A DNA stretch of 64,000 nt from Eutypella sp. D-1 (taxonomy: Eukaryota; Ascomycota; Sordariomycetes; Xylariales; Diatrypaceae), in the NCBI GenBank assembly GCA_023313575.1, contig JAJTTP010000007.1, positions 62,001-126,000 of the forward strand. Direction: 5' to 3'. How positions within the stretch are numbered: position 1 is the first letter of the stretch; every line of letters starts with the position of its first letter. This document shows, piece by piece, positions 36,799-46,952 of this stretch. A program made the position numbers and the translations under genes. The notes beneath the pieces were generated by a model. It was not told the origin of the DNA, did not search any database, and was given only the letters and a program-made list of their open reading frames with translations.

Positions 36799-38746
36799 TT
36801 ATACAAGGTGACCCGGGTCCTTTTCACTCCTCCGAATAGCTACATCCCAACCGAAATCGCGACAATGCCTCCAGAACACCACCCTCCACCGCCTCACGAC
36901 TTCGGTGTCCCAAGCATAGAAGATGCACGCAGAGAGAGTGATCGGGACGCATATGACAATGAACCACCAAAAGCTGACGGAGTTCTGCTTAAGGAGATCA
37001 ACATTCATGCTAAACAGGCTTGCGCTGAAGCTAAGAGGGATGAAGAGCGCAGCGAGGACCGTCAGCTTCTTAAGCCGCTCGGACTGTTCGACAGCCTTGC
37101 GGGATTCCTCGACTGTCGCCTTGTTCATTGCCAGAGTTATGCCCCGGGTGCACAGTTTTGACAGATCAATGCACCGGCCGTGGAGATGTTCAAAGTCTTC
37201 TAGGAGGTTCTTGGCCGCAAAGGCGCCATCGGCACCACCTAACGGACTGTTCTTAGCTGTTTCGCCCCCTGACGCCTGTCGGTGGTGTGTGGGTACGCCG
37301 AAATTCGGCGATACGGGACGTAGATGTGGTGACACGGAGCGTCTCATCCCGGAGGCATCTATCCTGGCCCCGTTTAAGTTTTGAATGCTTCGCTCCGTTA
37401 ACTTGTTAAGTGCTCGAGTACTATCTTTTAGCTGCTGGGCATGCCGGCCGAGAATGTTGGAGAAATATTGGAAAGTTGCTACCGCGTCAACCGAGACTCC
37501 TTCCGTTATGGCGTTAGTCTCCTCCTGGATTCTGGATTCAATGAGATTCAGAAATTGAACCTCGGAGAAGGCTGAATGCGCGAAGAGCGGGATGCACATG
37601 GACAGCGGATCATTTTGCGCGCGTTGAGCTAAATCGACAAGAGAAAGCAGCGAATCATACTGCAAGGGGAGTATGGATGTGCTTTGTAGAACATCGGCTG
37701 AACTGTTGCCATCCGTACTCAGGCGGTTGGACGTCGTTCTACACGACATCTTAGGATGGTATTGGAGAATGGGGAGTGGCATGGCATTGGATACAAGGTG
37801 ACTTGTCCATGGACCCGGAGGAGATTGCTCTAAGGGTCTACCTTGGTCCATCCAAGCGATAGCTAGAGAGCATGTTAGCAGTTGGGTTTTGTCGGTTAAG
37901 TAGCAGTTATTCCTCACCGGTCCAACCTCTATCAGTCTTTGCAATATATAATGAGATCCATTGCTCGATCACAGAGAAGGAAGGGCACACAGTTGAATAC
38001 TCGCGCACCACTGAGTCTCCACAGCAGATGCCAGTTGACCTAAGCTGCTGTCGCTTATACATGTCGAGCTCAGAGCGTTGGCCTAGCCGCTGAGATTGAA
38101 TGTCCTGCCCACCGATGTCATCACGATGGAGTATAGTGCTCACACATAGTCGAAACATGTTATTCGAGGAGCTAGGGAGCGATGGATAGCTGAACGCGTG
38201 CCTGTGAACGTTACCGGAAAGAAAATCCATGTGTCTCCTGAAAAACTCCGGATTGACACTGTATTTGCTGCCGATTGTTGACACCCACGACGGTGATATG
38301 AAGCCCCGGATGAAGATCATCTGACCTAGACCCCCTGTGGGGGCTAAAGTCTCAGCGGAGAAGTCCTGGTGCTGCTCCTGACTATATTGCTGCACATCCC
38401 ACTTCCTCTCCCCGCTGTTGTATACTACAACCAGATCGTGAAGTCTTTTGGACTTAGAGGCAAATATGGAGGCATCTTGTTCCAGTTTAGCTTTCGCCGA
38501 GCAGAATATGCTACGGTCTTGAAGCATCCACTCTCCGAGGTCGATATAATTGTTCCCTGGAAAGGTAGAGACGCTCGAGTATCTCCTCGAGAGCGAGATG
38601 ATTGAACGGGTATACTGTTCGGGTGTTTCTGTCAAAGTGATAGTTACCTAGTTAGGTTGTGTAGGTGCCACATATGCATGTGCCTGGAAGCATCATGGTT
38701 AGAGCAAAGGGGGAGGAACCTTACGTGCGAGCTTTTTGCGATCCAT
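36799..38746 (-). CDS. CorA-like membrane transporter family protein
   Basis: Three exons (38725-38746, 37918-38628, 36799-37862) give 598 residues. The tiny first exon (MDRKKLA) is joined through a GTAAGG...TTTGACAG intron; without it the frame lacks an ATG and would start at a TTG. Intron 2 is 55 bp (GTGAGG, CTAAC, CTCTAG). The C-terminal third shows the CorA/Mrs2/Alr pattern: a long charged helical region (FAAKNLLEDFEHLHGRCIDL, SRKAVEQSERLKKLT) followed by two transmembrane helices (TVLAALFIPLSFSASLF and WWFIVICVPITLSACIF). The signature GMN loop after TM1 is SMN here (LFSMNVD), so Mg2+ selectivity is uncertain. The N-terminal ~300 residues are of the variable cytosolic type seen in the large fungal CorA-like family. 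Confidence 0.82.
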
Positions 38747-39706
38747 ATTCCAACTGACCCTAGGTGGTTGATTCTCGTGCCCAGAACACCACTGCTATTC
38801 CGATAGTGTACCTGGTATCTTATATATAACACATATATCGATGTGCAGAGATGCTTTGAGGGTGAGATGGACAAGAGATCTTGTTTGAGGCAGCCGCAGA
38901 AGCTAACATTACTGCACTCAAGTCTTGATCACGAAGGTGAGTGAGATTGACGGGTCCCCATCGGAGTCGAGGACGGAACCATGCACAGCCATAGCCACAA
39001 TCCTTTCTCCTCCTCCATTGTATCATAGAATCTAGCATGGTGTTTGGCTGCCTGCGAGATCGTCCAAAGGGCTTGCAATAATAGTTGGCAGAGGACAGAC
39101 GATGAAGATGATCAATGGGGATGCATAGTGGGTCGGGTATGACATGCGGTTGGTAGATGCAGCACGATCTCGTATGCAAGAATCTTGACATGTGGCAGAC
39201 CAAAAGCCAACCGTCTTGAAGGGATTATAAAAGACGCCGTCAACATCGCCAACCTGGAACGGTACCTAAGATGAACTGTAATATGCCCAACCATAACACT
39301 AGCTCCAGCATTTTCCAATGAGGTGACGACATATCATTTTCGCAAGCCATTCAAGACGAATTATAGGGAATCAAGAACGGAGTATCTTACGTTCTCTTGA
39401 AAACCCAGTTTTACATATAGAGGTCCTCGTTGACTTTGCACACTGTACAGATTACAGAAGACAAACGTTAAAATCGGCATTCAAAAATTTCCTGCCAGCT
39501 GTCAAGTTTGTCAGGACGAAGGGGGCAAGTACTTATAACTTGATAGGATGCCGCACAGTAGGAGGTTCCTTTAGATTTACTGGTAGATTGTTCGAACACG
39601 CATTTATAATCTTGGAACTCGAGTCGCATAGTTAAGTCACGAACCCCTCATCTCGCTCCTGAAGTGTGGGTCATCTCGGGCTAGACTTGGCCTCCTTTCA
39701 GAAGCT
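38747..39706. other. Divergent intergenic region (CorA-like / HAD gene)
   Basis: 960 bp, no gene recognised. Short minus-strand ORFs at 38820-39318 have no coding support. Confidence 0.4.
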
Positions 39707-40661
39707 ATGGCCTCTCCCAAGATAGAGTAAGTTCCTTCCAACGGATACACCTATGTATGCCCGTAATACCACTCAGGTATTGGCCAGGAAGCGATACGAG
39801 AGTGGATAGGCCCGTATATACCCGGAGCTGACGGGGAACTCCACTAGTCTGCCCGAAATCCGCGCTTGCATTTTTGACATGGACGGGCTCCTCATCAACA
39901 CTGAGGATATACTCACCGTGTCCGTGAACAAGATCCTTGAGAAGTACGGGAGGCCCGTCTTTACCCGGTCCATTCGGGCTCAGCTCATGGGCGTCCCGGA
40001 CTCGACGAACGGCGATCTTTTTCACGACTGGGCTAAACTGCCCATTTCACGCGAGGAATTCGCTCTCGAATCGGCCGAGCAGATGCGGCTCCATTTTATG
40101 AACTGCACCCCGTTGCCTAGCGCTGAAACGCTCCTATCCAACCTTAGTCGTGCACGCAGTGCTTCCGGCGACAAGATCGAGTTGGCGCTAGCATCCAGCA
40201 GCAAGAGCGAGAACTTTGCGTCTAAGACCTCAAGACCGGAGACTAAACGGCTGCTAGAAACCTTTCATCCCGACAGGCGGGTCCTTGGCGATGACACACG
40301 AGTGAGTCACGGTCGAGGGAAGCCAGCGCCCGATGTGTATCTAGCCGCACTACAGTCGCTGAACTCAACGCGGGACTCTGACGCAAAACCTATCATGCCT
40401 AAAGAATGCTTGGTCTTCGAAGACAGCGTAGCCGGGGTGGAGGCTGGGCGACGGGCTGGCATGAGGGTTGTTTGGGTGCCGCACCCAGATGTGGCCGTCG
40501 AGTATCAGTCGAGGCAGAAGGACGTGCTGGCTGGCAGGATGGGAATGTTTAAGTTGGAGGACGATTCCCAGTTAGGAGAAATTGATGATGGTTGGGCTGA
40601 GAGCATACCGTGCCTGGAAAAGTTCAGTTATGAGAAGTATGGCATTCATGTGGCGTCTTGA
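39707..40661 (+). CDS. HAD-superfamily phosphatase (subfamily IA, phosphoglycolate/deoxyglucose-phosphatase type)
   Basis: Two exons (39707-39726 and 39848-40661) give 277 residues. The 20-nt first exon (MASPKI plus two bases) is joined by a 121-bp GTAAGT...CTAG intron to give MASPKIDLPEIRACIFDMDG, which fits the family start. HAD motifs: nucleophile Asp17 and general acid Asp19 (FDMDG), motif II Ser in LALASSSK, motif III Lys in RGKPAPD, motif IV acidic pair in CLVFEDSVAGVEAG. The cap is an alpha-helical C1 type between motifs I and II. These enzymes are Mg2+-dependent phosphatases for small phosphorylated metabolites. Yeast Dog2-like and GS1-like proteins are relatives; the substrate is not inferable. 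Confidence 0.9.
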
Positions 40662-41724
40662 GGAGATAGAAATGATTGAACTTGGTGGCTTCCCAAGAGA
40701 ATGCATGAAGTAGCAGGGGAGAATCGTGGGTCGAGATATAATTCTCTAGCGATGATGAGACTCACTACGATCAGTCTCTTTAGATAAAGTTGATGCGACC
40801 TTACCACAGCCACGAAAGAGTATTGCCTTGGATGAGCGTCTATACCGCATATGCTAGACTTAGGGTGGGATCTGAAGTGGTGGGGTTCAGGACGTACCTA
40901 CTTCGTAGTATTCGGCGGTGATGGAATCGATACTTAGGGGAGGCTTCTATCTTAGAGAGGGCGGATAGATCGAGAGCAACCGATAGACCATTAGTTGCTG
41001 ACAGAGTTAAGAGACTATTGTAAGGTCGTCACCAATTGCAATCAGACTCGATGCCAGCCTGTGATGGATGCGGTCGGTTCCGTTGAGGAATGCATGCAGG
41101 CATATGAACAGCTCAAAATTTCCAGCCCTATCTGAAAGGCCAAAAAGGGGCATGACAAGAACAGTAAGGATCGACATCGTACATTGATGGGACATGGGGT
41201 TCCCCTCGACGGTCTCCTTGCAGTTCACTAGGGCTGACGGGCTGACGGCCGGCAGTACTCCCAGCTTCCCTACGATCGTTGCTATTCTTAGCCGACTACC
41301 AGGGATTAACCTCCTCGTCCCCTTGGTGTGTCCCTCCAATTGATGGGCTCTTCGACGTTCCGCGCTTATTCATGCTAGTCGGCCGCAGTTACGAACTTTA
41401 CCACGTCTTCAGCAATATCGCCGATCTCTTTCCCGAACAGGGAGGAGGCAGTCGAGATGGCCTCGCATGCCTTATGTTAGCCTTGCGCCAGCAACTCTCA
41501 TGTGGCGCCTGTCCTTATTAAGGCCAGTCGATGTGATGGGAAACAGTTCCGTCGATCTGCACGAGGTCAATTATACGAGAGGTGGACATGCGTGGACGTG
41601 CTTTGTTATAAAACATCCCGTTCAGCTCTGATAGTTTGGATGCTTTTCTGAATGAATCTACACTATCGAACTCACTCAAAGCATTTACTACGAGCACTAG
41701 TTAAGCAAGCCTTTCCATAACAAA
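40662..41724. other. Intergenic region with an unidentified 110-codon ORF
   Basis: A minus-strand ORF at 41007-41339 has protein-like composition (for example NFELFICLHAFLNGTDRIHH) but no recognised family and no splice partners. It may be a gene remnant. The rest is the GH5 promoter. Confidence 0.3.
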
Positions 41725-43397
41725 ATGCTCCGGAACTTCGCAATCCTGTCCTCGCTGCTGGCCTTGGCCAATGCACGAGGCGTTGATGCCAGAGGTAATT
41801 GAGAAGCCTACAGATATCAGTAAGAACTGCACATCACTGACCGCTAATATATCTCGATAGCACGTATTAACCCGTCCCCGCCAGCAGTGAGCCGGCGCTG
41901 GAACCCAGGTTTGGACAAGATCCGCGGCGTGAACCTGGGATCGCAGTTCATCATCGAGCCGTGGATGGCTGGAGACGCGTGGTCCGCGATGGGCTGCGGC
42001 GGTCTCAACGACGAGTGGCAGTGCGTGGAGTCGCTGGGACAGGATGCCGCAGACGCGGCGTTCGCCTCCCACTGGGACTCGTGGACCACGCAGGATGACA
42101 TCACTAAGATCAAGAGCCTGGGGCTCAACACCGTCCGCATCCCCGTCGGGTTCTGGATCAATGAGGAGCTCGTGAACGACGGAGAGCAGTACGTATAAAG
42201 CTAGAACCTGGCCCCCAAAAAGCCTGTCTCTGACCTTTTGCGTGTTGCAGTTACCCAAGGGGCGGCCTGGAGTATCTCGACCGTCTGGTCGGATGGGCCA
42301 AAGATGCCGACGTTAAGGTTATCATGGATCTCCATGGCGGGCCGGGAGCCCAGTTCCCTAACCAGCAGTACACCGGACACGTAAGTCCAAATATACTGAC
42401 CCAGACCACGGTCAACCATGCCCGAAAAGCTAACCCAGGCACCTTCCCCAGGGCGTCGATTACCCCGGCTTCTACACGTCCGAGAACTACGACAGGGCGA
42501 GCCAGTTCCTGTCGTGGATGACGGAGCGCATCCACACTAACGACAACTACGGCAGCGTCTTTTTGCTGGAGGTGCTGAACGAGCCCGTCCACGCCGGCGA
42601 TTACCCGTCCGAGGCCGCGGATATGATTCAGAACTATTACCCGGCCGCCTGGGAGAGTATCCGGGCCAAGGAGGGTGAGCTCGGCATCGCCGAGGATAAC
42701 CAGCTGCACATCCAGCTTATGGTAAGTGATTTGACCCTGAAAGTCGGTTTCAAGGAAGAGACATCCGACGTGGATAGACCAGTTTGGCATGAACCAATGA
42801 CCAGTTTGCTGACATATGAGCCTTGATCTGTATTAGGGCGAAGCCTGGGGCTCGGGCAATCCGACATCGAACCTGCCAGACACGCATTTTGCGGCCTTCG
42901 ACGACCACCGGTACTACAAGTGGGACCCGTCGGTGACGAAGAGCAAGGACGGCTACATCTCGGCGGTGTGTGGCGACAACCGGGGCGGAGACGACATTAT
43001 CATCGGGGAATGGTCCATCTCCGTCGCCGACGACGTCGAGAACAATGACGAGTTCCGCATCGACGGTAACCCTCAGGAGCAGGTCAACTGGTACCGGAAC
43101 TTCTGGGCTGCCCAGGTTCAGACGTGAGTTTTACCACCCTTCTATTTTCTCTCTCCCTTTCTTGTCTCTATGTCCTAGCGGAGTTGCGGCATGAGAATAC
43201 TCTCCGAAGTACTGTCACTGATGACTGACCTGGGGTGCCCTTCTAGGTTCGAGAAATCTGGCGGCTGGGTCTTCTGGACGTGGAAGTGTAACTGGATCGG
43301 GGGCAAGGACGAGTGGCGGTGGTGCTACGAATCCGCCGTGGCCGCCGGCGCCATCCCCGAGGATGCCACGACCGCCTCGAGTATTAGCCCGTGCTAA
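41725..43397 (+). CDS. Secreted GH5 beta-glucanase (endo-1,6-beta-glucosidase B / ExgB-like)
   Basis: Six exons (41725-41794, 41861-42188, 42251-42380, 42452-42721, 42837-43123, 43247-43397) give 411 residues, all with GT-AG introns of 62-123 bp. There is an N-terminal signal peptide ([17 protein letters not shown]). GH5 (clan A) features: [15 protein letters not shown] near the start of the barrel, [10 protein letters not shown], the acid/base Glu220 in [15 protein letters not shown], and the nucleophile Glu324 in IIIGEWS, with a final GGWVFWTWK. This pattern fits the fungal glucan endo-1,6-beta-glucosidase B group that acts on wall beta-glucan, either the fungus's own or that of another fungus. 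The exon 2 donor is GTACGT at 42189; the alternative two bases later breaks the [11 protein letters not shown] frame. No CBM is seen. Confidence 0.93.
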
Positions 43398-44221
43398 GGG
43401 ATCGATTGTGCTTCGGGACCCCCTCGGAAACACATATATCACACGGTACTCTTTCCTGCGCTTTAAACACCCTGACGGTCTGTATTGACACACGTGGTGC
43501 ATATTTCGCACCCTTCACTTCCCTTGTATATATCTAGTTAGATTGAGTTCAATCTTGGACATACTCTCGACGTGCTCCTCGTAGATCATTGATACAGCCT
43601 GAGGGCTATGCAACCATAATGCGCAAGAACGTAACCTATGCACAATGGATGTCCCATCACACTAATTCGCAGTGCTAGCTTCGGGCTAATTAGCTGGTAG
43701 AATGATGGAGTCTTTCGTGTTGATTGTTATTCTTATGAAACACCCCAAGCTAAATGAACGAACGTGGTATCGCCTCAGGCCGTATATGCATATTCGCTTC
43801 TAAATTTGCATATAGGCGCGTGGTCATCTAGGCAAGCCACAGCATGGAGGTCACTAGTTTCTCCCTGCGTGGAATATAAGCCTGGACAGCTGACCTTATT
43901 CTACATCCAATTCACCAAGGTTGGTAGGGTATGATGGGGAAGCCAGGTGCTCCTCGTCCAGTCCTCGTCCAGTATTTGAGCAGTTGATACGCATTCGGTC
44001 TAAGGATGCAGAAGCCTCACGATAGGGATGCCCGAGCTTATACTGCGCCAAATTTTCCTGAAGTGGGAAATCAGACTGAAGCTGTAGGAGGGTGGTAGCC
44101 TAGCATAGCATAGCAGCACACGTGTAAGTGGTTGATCCGTTTAAGCTTAAGTGTAGGTCAAAGCAGGTGATGGGCATGCGAATGTTCCTTGCTATCTAGT
44201 AATCGAACTAGAGAATCGCGG
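43398..44221. other. Intergenic region between convergent genes
   Basis: 3' flanks of the GH5 and F-box genes. A duplicated TCCTCGTCCAG (43952-43975) and short TAGCA repeats (44099-44115) are the only features. Confidence 0.4.
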
Positions 44222-46102
44222 TCAAGTGAAGTCATAAACCATCAGACTCTCCTTCCCGCCTTTGGACTCTTTTAGCACGATGACCATTTCATCGTCGAAA
44301 CCGACCCAGTTGCGGCGTTCGTCCCATTGGACCAACGTCTGGTCATCTGCGAGACCGGACTTGGCAGCGTCTTCGGCAGCGGACTTTACGGTCGGCTTGA
44401 CCTCGACGCTCTTCCCTTCCGACCGGCCTTCCAGCTCCCAGACTCTAATCTCTTCTCCACGACAACTCACGCTGACTGCCTTGCCGCGCGCCGTAATGTC
44501 CGCGTCGCTGATGCCAGAGGTGTGACCCCAGAGTCGAATACCTGGGGAGATGGATAATGTGGAAGCATTAGAGGTGCAGAGATACAGGAGCAGGGTGTTG
44601 TCTGGAAGCGTCGCGAGGAGGTATGGATGTGTATAGCAAAGGCTGATGGGCCCATCAGAAGATTCGTTTTGAATGGTCGGGGGCCTCTGATGCATAATAG
44701 ATTGTGAAGGCGATTCTGGGGGGGGAGATGTGTATGATGGCGCAGGTCTGACCGGCAGCGTATACGCTAATTGGGTGGCAATGTCCACGACCGACTTTGA
44801 CAAGGTCGATGAGGCCTGCAAATGTAGGTCTTGTATGCCTAACGACCATCCTTGGAGTGTTGAAAAGGTGTATGCGATGGAAGCAATAGTATTACCAGGT
44901 CCCGCTTTTCGAATGGAGAGTGCTATCGGAGCTCTCGAAGTATGTGATTTTAATGACGTGAGTAAATACGGTGATGGTAATTGGATTCCAGTGCCACCGA
45001 TATTTTGCTTCGAGTCGGGCTGGCTCCCTACGGTGTCTTGCCGAGGGCTGGGGTCAGAATTTGATGGCTTAGGCCCCAGTGTGGATGGCCCATCAAATGT
45101 ATATAATGATATAAGAACATTTTTCGTCGCAGTGAGTAGGTAAGGGTGAGACAACGCAACACCGATCAGCTCCCCGTTGCTCGACTTTTGGTGGCGGTAC
45201 CGCCTGATGATAGTCTTCTTAGTGATATCCAATCTCCATACACCAAAGCCTCCGTCGCCAAATCCGATAGCAATATCCAAGATCCTCTCCTGAATTTTCT
45301 GATCGTCGATGGCGAGACTGCTGGGTAACGGTGAAGAGTCCGGTAAGCTAAGGCTAATCTGAGCGAATTGCGCTTTTGATTTCAGATCCCAGGCGCGTAA
45401 TCCGTTAGTTGAGTCCGCAGTGAGTGCGATTCCCTCGGAAATCTTGACGAGCATCTTATGTGGCTGATCGACTTCATCGGCTTGATCAGCTGGGATCTGC
45501 GAGGCGACCGTCGTATGGTTGCCAATGTTCAACTCCTCGACGGCGCATTTCCCTCTTGCCCAATTATGACGCAGCTTATACTGTCTCTTCCAGGTGCGCG
45601 ATTCGTCGTGTCTGTTCTCGTCGTCGGACCGCATGTCTACCCAGCCACCTCTCCTGCCGTCTGCCCATATAGCTTTGCGCGAAGAATAGTGAAGCTTCCC
45701 CTCACGGGCGGAGCCATCGCGAAATCCCGGGATGCGCAGTGCGCGCGGTAGTACAAACCGGGCGTAGTACAAACGCTTCCATACTTGCGAGTCGCCGGAC
45801 AGTTCGTAGAAGCGGCGCGACACGGCAGCTATGTTCAGAACGTCTGGAAGAGCGAGGAAAGTGAGGACCCTAACAAGGAGCTCATCAGACAGAGGCGATA
45901 TCAGGTCGGGTGATCTATGGTGGCGACGCCTCTTTGTCGGTATGGGTGGTCTTGACTCTCTCGGTTCTCTCGGTTGAATCCCTCCATCGTGATCGTTGTC
46001 GTGATCGTTGTCGCTATCGCTATGGTGAATACGTTTCCGCTTCAAGGGCATTGAATGAGTTTTTGAAATCCATGTCTCCATTGCGCTGATCCTCGTTTCC
46101 AT
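44222..46102 (-). CDS. F-box protein with WD40-like C-terminal region
   Basis: A single-exon frame of 626 residues from the first ATG at 46102; ATGs at 46081 and 46051 (MPLKRKR) are also possible. After a basic/acidic, NLS-like head (KRKR, KRRRHH) an F-box occupies about residues 70-112 (ISPLSDELLVRVLTFLALPD ... SRRFYELSGDSQVWKRLYY). F-box proteins are substrate adaptors of SCF ubiquitin ligases, contacting Skp1 through this motif. The following ~500 residues contain repeated short beta-type strands (GIALTADSTNGLRAWDLK; GFGDGGFGVWRLD; LWGHTSGISDADITARG; VSVSCRGEEIRVWEL), consistent with a divergent WD40 propeller. The target is unknown. An Asp/His/Asn-rich tract is encoded by a GATCGT/CGATAG-like microsatellite near 45990-46020. 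Confidence 0.85.
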   Translation of the reverse strand: METRISAMETWISKTHSMPLKRKRIHHSDSDNDHDNDHDGGIQPREPRESRPPIPTKRRRHHRSPDLISPLSDELLVRVLTFLALPDVLNIAAVSRRFYELSGDSQVWKRLYYARFVLPRALRIPGFRDGSAREGKLHYSSRKAIWADGRRGGWVDMRSDDENRHDESRTWKRQYKLRHNWARGKCAVEELNIGNHTTVASQIPADQADEVDQPHKMLVKISEGIALTADSTNGLRAWDLKSKAQFAQISLSLPDSSPLPSSLAIDDQKIQERILDIAIGFGDGGFGVWRLDITKKTIIRRYRHQKSSNGELIGVALSHPYLLTATKNVLISLYTFDGPSTLGPKPSNSDPSPRQDTVGSQPDSKQNIGGTGIQLPSPYLLTSLKSHTSRAPIALSIRKAGPGNTIASIAYTFSTLQGWSLGIQDLHLQASSTLSKSVVDIATQLAYTLPVRPAPSYTSPPPESPSQSIMHQRPPTIQNESSDGPISLCYTHPYLLATLPDNTLLLYLCTSNASTLSISPGIRLWGHTSGISDADITARGKAVSVSCRGEEIRVWELEGRSEGKSVEVKPTVKSAAEDAAKSGLADDQTLVQWDERRNWVGFDDEMVIVLKESKGGKESLMVYDFT

Positions 46103-46952
46103 GCACACTAAGTAAGCATGAAGCTAGAGGGATGAGTGCGACCTTGAGACCTTGAAGAGGAAGAGCCGGGGGGGTGATGATGATGTAGGTAAGTTGGATA
46201 ATGTCCATTGTCTATTCGTACTTACCTAGGAGGTAGTTAGGTACCTACCTAAAGGTAGTAACCTATTATGTCCTCGGGGATAACAGCGACATGTCGGACA
46301 TAAAGATGTACTATGTACTGGATAAACAGATAGACTAATCCATTTCAGTCCATACACATATGTATATAGTTGCCATCATGACATTCGACCAATGAACGGC
46401 CTACTTCGAATCCTTAATTGTGTTGTACCTCATAATTACATGAAACAGATTTACCTGACAACCTGATATTTAAAGAAACTCGAGATATTACATCCTATTC
46501 TAGAAGGTTAGAATGTGTAAGTCTTTTTGTGCTAACCAAGACGTCCAAGAAGCGTACATAGCGACCGGTTTATTCCGTCGGTTTTATAGTCGTTTTATAG
46601 TGGTTACTGACTTAGCATATATTTATAGTTTGACCATGCGGTCCCTTCTCCCAACCTATCGGGGTCCGCGGGCCCCGGTCTCCTACCCGCGTCCTTGTCC
46701 ATCCAGGCAGCAATTCGGAGATGCAATAAGGACGGTGAACATTATCGAATAAGGGCAGCAGCATCTTGAATTCTATTGTCAACATAGTAAACCAAATCTT
46801 GTGTAAAGCTTCATTAATTACGAGGTACCTTCTGCAAGTGAATCCTTCGGCCTGGTTGACGACCTCGGATATAGCCAGTTTCTCCTGTTTCGTCCTCAAA
46901 TAGGAATAGCCAACTAAACATATCCCCTTTTCTGCCCTGGACTAAATAGGAG
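46103..46952. promoter_or_regulatory. Divergent intergenic region (F-box / Zn2Cys6 genes)
   Basis: 850 bp head to head, with a TACCTA-type cluster at 46218-46258. No other element is assigned. Confidence 0.4.

Noticed and set aside
38628..38635. TTG start for the CorA-like gene
   Set aside because: The TTG lies inside an acceptor sequence (TTTGACAG); a 22-nt upstream exon with an ATG and good splice signals explains the start.
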